In this document: positions 6,983 through 11,780 of the stretch, one piece after another
Numbering within the stretch: the stretch's first letter is position 1
How the letters are laid out: each line of letters starts with the position of its first letter
NCBI GenBank assembly: GCA_012514255.1
Contig: JAAZAP010000130.1
Span: 1 to 11,780 of the forward strand
Direction: 5' to 3'
Origin: Bacteroidales bacterium
Lineage (GTDB): Bacteria > Bacteroidota > Bacteroidia > Bacteroidales > VadinHA17
Length of the DNA stretch: 11,780 nucleotides
Position numbers and translations under genes: made by a program
The notes under the pieces: model-generated
Databases searched by the model: none
Told to the model about the DNA's origin: nothing
The model's input: only the letters and a program-made list of their open reading frames with translations

Positions 6983-7897
6983 ATGAACAATGATCCTGGT
7001 CAGATATTGATAGTTGTGGCTCATCACTCCGAGGAGGAGGCGGTAAGACGGGCTGCTGATGCTGCAGGCTGCCCCTGCGAGATCATGGTCACCGGGGTGG
7101 GTGGCGCCGCCATGTCATGGGCGCTGCAGAAAAGGATTGCTGAAGCGGGCATGACCGGCAGTCTTGTCAGGGGTATCCCCCTGCGCACAAAGACTCCTTC
7201 CGGGGGGCCGTACAGCCACCTGGCACCGGGGTCCTCCGGACAGAAGAGACTATCGGGCAAAGAGCTGTCTGCCGGGCTGGCTCCGGGATCCCCGCAGCAG
7301 GAAAGTGCCACGGATGCTCCCCGACAGAATCCACTCACTTCAAACCTGCCGGATAGCGAGATAGTTGCAGGTCTGCCGTTATTGGTCATCGGAGCCGGCA
7401 TAGCGGGGAGCTACAGGGAGAAGCTGGTCCCAGGCACCGTGGTGACAACCCGGTCTGATTGCTTTGCCGACATGGGGGTGGATGACAACGGCCGGTTCAC
7501 CTCACTCTACGGAGCAGGACTGGCCGATCCGGATAAGCCTCCTTTCACCGGTGGCCGGATCATTAGCAGTGGCAAATGGTTCGATCTTGCTGCCGGCCTT
7601 CTTCCGCCAGTAACCGCAGCGACGGTGAACATGGCCTCGGGCTCGGAAGCAGTGATAAAACGCATTCGCAACGCCTGGGACCCTGACATTGAGACTATGG
7701 AGGGCGCCTGGCTGGCTTACAACTGCGCCATGGCCGGCATACCATGGATAGCCGTCAGGGCAATATCCAACATGGTGGAGCCGCGCAACCTGAAGAAATG
7801 GAATATACCCCTTGCCCTGGATAACCTGGAAATGAAGATGAAAAGGTTGATGGAGCTGGTTGCCCCTGTGGCACAAAACATGAAAAAAACCGATTAA
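6983..7897 (+). CDS. mqnB: Futalosine hydrolase (MqnB) with internal extra segment
   Basis: MqnB removes the base from futalosine to give dehypoxanthine futalosine in the alternative (futalosine) menaquinone pathway. The 304-residue protein has the nucleoside phosphorylase-like fold: start strand ILIVVAHHSEEEAV at 8-21, VTGVGGAAM at 36-44, VIGAGIAGSY at 135-144, DIETMEGAWLAY at 235-246 and the family hallmark VRAISNMVEPRN at 258-269. Known family members are about 210-240 residues. The excess is a single stretch, about 57-128, rich in Gly, Ser and Pro, with LAPGS repeated at 80-84 and 99-103, between two core strands. No stop or frameshift interrupts it, and the core motifs on both sides are intact, so it is probably active with a surface loop. 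mqnD follows after 25 bases in the same direction. The ATG at 6983 sits directly before the first core strand. Confidence 0.88.
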   Translation: MNNDPGQILIVVAHHSEEEAVRRAADAAGCPCEIMVTGVGGAAMSWALQKRIAEAGMTGSLVRGIPLRTKTPSGGPYSHLAPGSSGQKRLSGKELSAGLAPGSPQQESATDAPRQNPLTSNLPDSEIVAGLPLLVIGAGIAGSYREKLVPGTVVTTRSDCFADMGVDDNGRFTSLYGAGLADPDKPPFTGGRIISSGKWFDLAAGLLPPVTAATVNMASGSEAVIKRIRNAWDPDIETMEGAWLAYNCAMAGIPWIAVRAISNMVEPRNLKKWNIPLALDNLEMKMKRLMELVAPVAQNMKKTD

Positions 7898-7922
7898 TCC
7901 ACCTCAATTGATCTGCAACACA

Positions 7923-8753
7923 ATGAAACTGACGCTTGGCTTTTCACCCTGCCCCAATGATACATTTATCTTCGAGGCGATGGTCCACGGCAGGATAGAT
8001 ACTGAAGGACTGGAGTTCGACTGGTTCCTGGCCGACGTTGAGGAGCTGAACAGGAGAGCGCTGGAGGGTACGGTTGATATCACCAAGATGAGCTTCCATG
8101 CCTATGCCCGTGCAGCAGCGGACTACCTCATCCTCGACTCCGGAAGTGCACTGGGGCGAAGCAATGGGCCGCTTGTGGTCAGCAGGAGAAAGATATGGCC
8201 CGATGAGCTGGATGATGCCGTGATAGCCATCCCGGGCATCTATACAACAGCCAACCTGCTTTTCAGTATCTTCTGGCCCGGAGCAGCGCACAAGCGCGAA
8301 TACCTCTTCTCTGATATCCCTGAAGCAGTGCTCTCTGGTGAGGCTGATGCCGGCCTGATCATTCACGAGACACGCTTCACCTACCGTGCCATGGGATTGC
8401 AGATGGTGGCTGACACAGGTGCCTTGTGGGAAGAGATGACAGGCCTGCCGGTGCCCCTGGGAGGCATAATGATCAGTCGCCGTACTGATAATGAGACGGC
8501 TGCAAAGGTGAACAGGGGCATACGGCGGAGCATTGAATATGCCATGACTGATCCCAGGCAATCAATGGAATTCATCAGGAGGAACGCCCGTGAGACGGAT
8601 GAAAATGTCACCCGCGAACATATAAAGCTTTACGTGAACAGCTTCAGCCTCTCCCTGGGTAACGAGGGCAGACAGGCAATAGAAAAACTCTTCTCTGTGG
8701 CACAGGATAAAGGGGTGACGGAGCCCCTGCCCGGAAGGATATTTTTCGATTGA
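7923..8753 (+). CDS. mqnD: 1,4-dihydroxy-6-naphthoate synthase (MqnD)
   Basis: MqnD converts cyclic dehypoxanthine futalosine to 1,4-dihydroxy-6-naphthoate, the naphthoquinone precursor of menaquinone in the futalosine pathway. The 276-residue protein resembles a periplasmic-binding-type fold used as an enzyme: GFSPCPNDTFIF at 6-17, DITKMSFHAYA at 52-62, IPGIYTTANLL at 103-113 and LIIHETRFTY at 145-154. H148 in the last motif corresponds to the catalytic His145 of the Thermus enzyme. I chose the ATG at 7923 over a TTG at 7908 because the family begins MKLTLGFSPCPND; the five extra codons match nothing known. It is 25 bases after mqnB and probably shares its transcript. mqnA, mqnC and mqnE are not in the window. 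Confidence 0.94.
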   Translation: MKLTLGFSPCPNDTFIFEAMVHGRIDTEGLEFDWFLADVEELNRRALEGTVDITKMSFHAYARAAADYLILDSGSALGRSNGPLVVSRRKIWPDELDDAVIAIPGIYTTANLLFSIFWPGAAHKREYLFSDIPEAVLSGEADAGLIIHETRFTYRAMGLQMVADTGALWEEMTGLPVPLGGIMISRRTDNETAAKVNRGIRRSIEYAMTDPRQSMEFIRRNARETDENVTREHIKLYVNSFSLSLGNEGRQAIEKLFSVAQDKGVTEPLPGRIFFD

Positions 8754-8780
8754 CTGATGGACAGGTCTGCACATTTTTAG

Positions 8781-8788
8781 TATCTTTG
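8781..8788 (+). promoter_or_regulatory. Bacteroidota -7 box for sodB
   Basis: TATCTTTG is a perfect TAnnTTTG match located 29 bases before the sodB ATG, in an AT-rich stretch that contrasts with the flanking coding DNA. No good TTTG is seen at the proper -33 distance; TTGAC at 8750-8754 is too far upstream. It suggests sodB has its own message, separate from mqnBD. Confidence 0.55.
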
Positions 8789-8817
8789 CAATAAATTCTA
8801 AATAATCTGACAAGGTC

Positions 8818-9411
8818 ATGAAATTCGAACTCCCCCCATTGAAGTATGGCACCGGTGACCTCGCCCCTCATCTGAGCGCTGAAACGCTTGAATATCATCA
8901 CGGCAAGCACCATCAGGCCTATGTGAATAACCTTAATAACCTGCTCCCCGGATCTCCCTTCGAGGCAGCTACCCTGGAAACAATGATCCGCAAGGCCGAG
9001 GGAGGCATCTTCAATAATGCCGCGCAGGTATGGAATCACACATTCTATTTTGATGCTCTCTCTTCGTCGGGCCGGAGGACGCCATCGGGAACCATCGCCA
9101 AGGCCATCGAAGCTGAATATGGGTCGTTCGAAGCCTTCAGGGAGGCTTTCACCAAGGCAGCTTCAACACTCTTTGGTTCAGGATGGGCCTGGCTTTGCAT
9201 GAAGCCTGACGGCAGGCTGACCATCACCCAGGAATCGAACGCCGGAAATCCCATCAGGTCAGGTCTGCTGCCACTGATGACATGTGATGTATGGGAACAT
9301 GCATACTACATCGATTACCGTAACAGGCGCCCTGACTATGTCAAGGGCTTCTGGGAGCTGCTCGACTGGAAGGTGATAGGCGAGCGGTATGACGAAGCCT
9401 TAAAAAAATAA
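8818..9411 (+). CDS. sodB: Superoxide dismutase, iron type
   Basis: This cytoplasmic enzyme dismutates superoxide to oxygen and hydrogen peroxide. The 197-residue protein has the Fe/Mn-SOD fold with metal ligands H27 (YHHGKHH), H74 (QVWNHTFYF), D157 and H161 (DVWEHAYYIDY). The second-shell glutamine is Q70, from the N-terminal domain (NNAAQVWNH), and the later position is A142 (SNAGNP rather than the Mn-type NQD), both marks of iron enzymes. T155 is threonine as in iron-specific SODs, whereas the metal-tolerant Porphyromonas enzyme has glycine there. There is no signal peptide. It is a single-gene unit with a -7 box upstream and a strong terminator just after its stop, consistent with independent regulation by oxygen stress in an anaerobe. 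Iron specificity is inference from these residues. Confidence 0.95.
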   Translation: MKFELPPLKYGTGDLAPHLSAETLEYHHGKHHQAYVNNLNNLLPGSPFEAATLETMIRKAEGGIFNNAAQVWNHTFYFDALSSSGRRTPSGTIAKAIEAEYGSFEAFREAFTKAASTLFGSGWAWLCMKPDGRLTITQESNAGNPIRSGLLPLMTCDVWEHAYYIDYRNRRPDYVKGFWELLDWKVIGERYDEALKK

Positions 9412-9420
9412 ACCTGACAG

Positions 9421-9449
9421 GCAGCCCCGGCAAGGGGCTGCTTCGTTTT
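9421..9449 (+). terminator. Intrinsic terminator after sodB
   Basis: GCAGCCCC (9421-9428) pairs with GGGGCTGC (9434-9441) in a perfect 8-bp GC-rich stem with a 5-base loop, followed by TTCGTTTT. It begins 10 bases after the sodB stop, a classic Rho-independent layout. Confidence 0.88.
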
Positions 9450-9521
9450 ACGGAACAATGATGGCAGTGAGTCCGGGTAACCGGATTTAAACACATTGCA
9501 CATGGCTTTCATAATTGTCTG

Positions 9522-9550
9522 TTTGCGCTTCTCTTTTTCCCCTATATTTG
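9522..9550 (+). promoter_or_regulatory. Bacteroidota-type promoter for the nitroreductase gene
   Basis: TTTG at 9522-9525 is followed after 17 bases by TATATTTG at 9543-9550, matching both the -33 (TTTG) and -7 (TAnnTTTG) elements of the Bacteroidota primary sigma factor. The ATG of the next gene is 15 bases downstream, so the leader would be very short. This is the best complete promoter in the window and supports the phylum assignment. Confidence 0.65.
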
Positions 9551-9565
9551 AGTAAAATTTAGATT

Positions 9566-10138
9566 ATGAACCTCCCCCGGCTAATAGAAAAAACAAGATC
9601 ATTCCGCAGATTTGACGGAACATATGCCGTTACTGCTGACACCCTGGCCTCGCTTGTTGACCTGGCACGCCTTTCAGCATCAGGGGCCAACCGTCAGCCG
9701 CTTAAATACATTCTCGTAACTGAACCTGCTCAGCGTGAGACCCTCTATCCCTGCCTGGCCTGGGCCGGGTACCTCGCAAGCTGGGAGGGTCCTGATCCCT
9801 CAGAGAGGCCTGCCGGGTATATTATTATACTGGGTGATAAGGAGATATCTGAATCATTCGGTGTTGATCACGGGATAGCGGCTCAGAGTATTATGCTTGG
9901 AGCCACGGAAGCAGGTCTTGGAGGCTGCATAATCGCCTCAGTCAAGAAGGAGAGGCTGAGGTCAGCTTTTGAGATACCTCTGCAATATGATATATTGCTT
10001 GTCATTGCTCTCGGGAAGCCTGTTGAAAAAGTGGTTCTGGAAACCCTCCGCAATAACGATGTAAAATACTGGAGAGATGAGAAAGGCGTTCATCATGTTC
10101 CGAAGAGGACGCTTGACGAAGTCATTCTTCGCAGGTAG
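9566..10138 (+). CDS. Nitroreductase family protein (FMN-dependent)
   Basis: The 190-residue protein belongs to the nitroreductase superfamily, FMN-binding flavoproteins that use NAD(P)H to reduce nitro compounds, quinones or other acceptors. Visible marks are the N-terminal FMN phosphate motif RSFRRF at 11-16, SASGANRQPLKY at 37-48 (the S-x-x-N-x-Q-P signature), the helix GIAAQSIMLGATEAGLGGC at 103-121 and LGKP at 149-152. The C-terminal stretch KYWRDEKGVHHVPKRTLDEV is shared by a subgroup I recognise from strict anaerobes. It is shorter than classic NfsA/NfsB enzymes (about 215-240). The real substrate cannot be told. It has its own promoter and its last 44 bases overlap the start of the next gene. 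Confidence 0.87.
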   Translation: MNLPRLIEKTRSFRRFDGTYAVTADTLASLVDLARLSASGANRQPLKYILVTEPAQRETLYPCLAWAGYLASWEGPDPSERPAGYIIILGDKEISESFGVDHGIAAQSIMLGATEAGLGGCIIASVKKERLRSAFEIPLQYDILLVIALGKPVEKVVLETLRNNDVKYWRDEKGVHHVPKRTLDEVILRR

Positions 10139-10847
10139 ACTGTCACAGGTACTGCTGATCTTTCTGTTCATCACAGCTGTGTGGTCGCCGTGCGCTATCG
10201 CGCAGAAGCACGGACCGATCCTCTTTCACGGCGTCATCTTTGATGCCGGCACCCGTCAGCCGCTGCCGGACGTGCATTATATTATCAGGGGACGCGCTGC
10301 AGGAGCAACTGACAGCAGGGGCATGTTTTCACTCTACGCCCGCTGGAATGATACAATCATCTTTAGCTGCATCGGTTACGCCCCATACAGAATGACCGTA
10401 CAGGACACCCTGCATGCAAGAGAGTACACCGCAGGCATTTACCTTACCGGTGATACAACCATGATCCCGGCAGTGGTGGTCATCCCGCGCCTGGGCAACA
10501 TCAGAGCTGAGATAATGGCTGAACGGCCCGGACCAAGTCAGGAGATGATCAATGCCAGCAACAATATCAGGATAGCTGTCTACCAGGGGCTGACCAATCC
10601 GCCAGAAATGGGCGACCCGGCAGTCAACTACGAGCTGCTGCGGCATAAACAACGACTGGATGCATATGAAAAAGGTCAGATACCATCTGACCGTATGGTG
10701 GGTCTGAGCCCGTTCACACTTATTCCTTTAATATACACACTGGCTGTCGGGCCTCCCGAGACCCCTGATCCACCCGCCCCGCACATCTCCTCGCGTGATA
10801 TGGATTACCTGAGACATGTGCATGATTCGCTCCTTCTCAGGCATTAG
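10095..10847 (+). CDS. Exported protein with carboxypeptidase-regulatory-like beta domain
   Basis: I do not recognise a characterised function. From the ATG at 10095 the product is 250 residues. A basic N-terminus (RRGRLTKSFFAGR) is followed by a hydrophobic segment (VLLIFLFITAV) and a likely cleavage after AIAQ, so it is exported to the periplasm or outer membrane. Next comes a carboxypeptidase-D-regulatory-like beta sandwich: LFHGVIFDAGTRQPLPDV, ATDSRGMFSL, IIFSCIGYAPYRM. This module is common at the N-terminus of TonB-dependent receptors, but no receptor barrel follows. The rest is polar and ends in a proline-rich stretch. The start at 10095 is preferred over 10077 because an AGAAAGG lies 8 bases before it, while the 10077 ATG abuts its purine run. 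Either start overlaps the nitroreductase gene (44 or 62 bases). A structural or sorting role at the envelope is a guess. Confidence 0.72.
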   Translation: MFRRGRLTKSFFAGRLSQVLLIFLFITAVWSPCAIAQKHGPILFHGVIFDAGTRQPLPDVHYIIRGRAAGATDSRGMFSLYARWNDTIIFSCIGYAPYRMTVQDTLHAREYTAGIYLTGDTTMIPAVVVIPRLGNIRAEIMAERPGPSQEMINASNNIRIAVYQGLTNPPEMGDPAVNYELLRHKQRLDAYEKGQIPSDRMVGLSPFTLIPLIYTLAVGPPETPDPPAPHISSRDMDYLRHVHDSLLLRH

Positions 10848-10875
10848 CCATTAGCCATTAGGCAGTAGGTAGTAG
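10841..10875. repeat. Heptanucleotide tandem repeat, 5 units
   Basis: Five 7-base units follow each other: GCATTAG, CCATTAG, CCATTAG, GCAGTAG, GTAGTAG. All end in TAG and share an A/G-rich core. The first unit contains the last codon and stop codon of the preceding gene. It is the left part of a repeat island between convergent genes. Confidence 0.75.
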
Positions 10876-10895
10876 TGTTCACATCATAATTCATA

Positions 10896-10965
10896 GACTA
10901 CTGCTGACTGCAGACTGTTGACCGCCAACTGACTGCTGACTGCTGACTGCTGACTGCCGACTGCC
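10896..10965. repeat. Degenerate heptanucleotide tandem repeat, about 10 units
   Basis: Seventy bases follow a 7-base period built on GACTGCT/GCTGACT. The last five units (GACTGCT three times, GACTGCC twice) are almost perfect, and the first five are more diverged, with a phase slip between the fifth and sixth units. CTACTGC near the left end (10898-10904) is the reverse complement of GCAGTAG in the other array, so the two arrays are partly inverted to each other. The array ends 9 bases before the stop of the convergent proline dehydrogenase gene. Confidence 0.85.
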
Positions 10966-10974
10966 AAATACCAA

Positions 10975-11780
10975 TCATCCCTTTACGAACAGGGCTTTGA
11001 TGATATGGCTGGCTATCTTCGGATTCTCCTTCAGTCGCCTGGTTGAATAGCCAAACCACTTTTCGCCGAATGGCACATAGATCCTCATCACATGTCCTGC
11101 ATCAACGATACTCTGGCGCAGCTTCGGGGTCACCCCGTAGAGCATCTGGAACTCGTACATGTTTTTGGGCACGGCATACTTCCTTATCAGCTCATAAGCT
11201 CCCTCAATGAGAGGCTTGTCGTGGGTAGCTATTCCAACATATATCCTGTTCCTGAACATGAACTCCAGATCCTCAAGATAGTGCCGGTTGATCTCCTCGT
11301 ACTTCTTATAGGCTATCTCTGCCGGCTCAATGTAAATACCCTTGCAGAGACGGTAGTTGGTGGGTATCTCCGGTGTGTTCATGTCAAGCATGTTCTCCAG
11401 GTCACTGTAAGTCCTCTTCATGTAAGCCTGCACCACCAGCCCCACATTCTTCGGGAATTCTGCATGGAGCCGCCTGTATAGCTCTATCTCCAGGTCAGTG
11501 CAGGGCGAATCTTCCATGTCAATCCTGCAGAAGTTATTATATGAGGCAGCCTTGACTACTATCTCACGCATGAGCCTGTAGCAAACCTGCTTGTCTATCA
11601 GCAGCCCGAAGCTGGTGGGCTTGAGCGAGTAGTTGCCGTTGATCCCGTTCTTCTCGGTCTCATCTATCAGGTCAAGGTATTCCTGTTTGTTGGCCTCAGC
11701 CTCTTCAAGTGTTTGTATGAACTCACCCAGCACATCAAGGGTCACCTTCATTCCCTTTTGATTAAATTCCCCGGAGACAC
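10975..11780 (-). CDS. Proline dehydrogenase, 5' end beyond window
   Basis: This FAD enzyme oxidises L-proline to 1-pyrroline-5-carboxylate and passes electrons to the quinone pool. About 268 residues are visible. There is an ATG at 11749-11751, but the frame stays open to the window edge (VSGEFNQKG before MKVTLDVLGE). In known proteins this TLDVLGE stretch is preceded by an N-terminal region including an FVAGE-like segment, so the gene starts outside the window. Barrel motifs are clear: RIDMEDS, VQAYMKRT, RLCKGIYIEPAEIAYKK, VGIATHD, FQMLYG and the C-terminal YSTRRLKENP, whose two arginines hold the proline carboxylate. It is the stand-alone PRODH type, since no P5C dehydrogenase domain follows the last barrel helix. 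Its quinone partner fits the menaquinone genes nearby. Confidence 0.93.
   Translation of the reverse strand, partial: VSGEFNQKGMKVTLDVLGEFIQTLEEAEANKQEYLDLIDETEKNGINGNYSLKPTSFGLLIDKQVCYRLMREIVVKAASYNNFCRIDMEDSPCTDLEIELYRRLHAEFPKNVGLVVQAYMKRTYSDLENMLDMNTPEIPTNYRLCKGIYIEPAEIAYKKYEEINRHYLEDLEFMFRNRIYVGIATHDKPLIEGAYELIRKYAVPKNMYEFQMLYGVTPKLRQSIVDAGHVMRIYVPFGEKWFGYSTRRLKENPKIASHIIKALFVKG

Noticed and set aside
7024..7401. Minus-strand open frame of 125 codons over the extra segment of mqnB
   Set aside because: I considered whether the extra DNA was a separate gene. The product is Pro/Ser-rich with no motif, and the plus-strand frame runs through without break.
7908..7922. TTG start five codons before the mqnD ATG
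   Set aside because: Family members begin at MKLTLGFSPCPND, and the added residues MICNT have no support.
7944..8561. Minus-strand open frame of 205 codons inside mqnD
   Set aside because: It is a shadow of mqnD, whose motifs are unambiguous.
10896..10965. CRISPR-like array
   Set aside because: The period is 7 bases with no spacers and no cas genes; it is a simple tandem repeat.
11749..11751. ATG as the true start of proline dehydrogenase
   Set aside because: The frame is open upstream to the window edge, and the family has conserved sequence before the TLDVLGE stretch, so this is most likely an internal methionine.

Overview
The window looks like a chromosomal housekeeping segment from an anaerobic or microaerophilic member of the Bacteroidota, probably Bacteroidales-like. 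This is inference from three things: a ferredoxin-linked 2-oxoacid oxidoreductase of the Bacteroidota type, several near-perfect TAnnTTTG promoter boxes (the Bacteroidota -7 element) in AT-rich gaps, and weak Shine-Dalgarno signals. Base composition is even across the genes. I see no tRNA, rRNA, transposase, phage gene or CRISPR array, and no gene-free stretch longer than 300 bases.

Layout. (1) Bases 1-1245, plus strand: the 3' end of korA and all of korB, the two subunits of a 2-oxoacid:ferredoxin oxidoreductase, followed by a long perfect-looking hairpin. (2) 1378-4824, plus strand: a very large (1148 aa) signalling/energy hybrid with a GAF-like sensor, a degenerate receiver, an apparently functional receiver and a PEP-synthase/PPDK-type ATP-binding domain. 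It has no recognisable PEP-binding barrel. (3) 4930-6899, minus strand: a compact operon read in the order PTPS/QueD-like gene, folE, fabD (pterin synthesis plus fatty acid initiation). (4) 6983-8753, plus strand: mqnB and mqnD, two steps of the futalosine route to menaquinone. (5) 8818-9411: an iron-type superoxide dismutase with its own promoter and a strong intrinsic terminator. (6) 9566-10847: a nitroreductase-family flavoprotein with its own promoter, overlapping an exported protein with a carboxypeptidase-regulatory-like beta domain. (7) 10848-10974: a heptanucleotide repeat island between convergent genes. (8) 10975-11780, minus strand: proline dehydrogenase, whose 5' end lies outside the window.

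Taken together, KorAB (reduced ferredoxin and carbon flow), futalosine menaquinone synthesis, proline dehydrogenase (feeds electrons to quinone), Fe-SOD and a nitroreductase fit an anaerobe with a quinone-based respiratory chain and some oxygen defence. The most unusual items are the receiver-controlled PPDK-like protein, an in-frame extra segment of about 70 residues inside MqnB, the eukaryote-like active-site motif of the pterin synthase, and the heptamer island that begins inside a stop codon.
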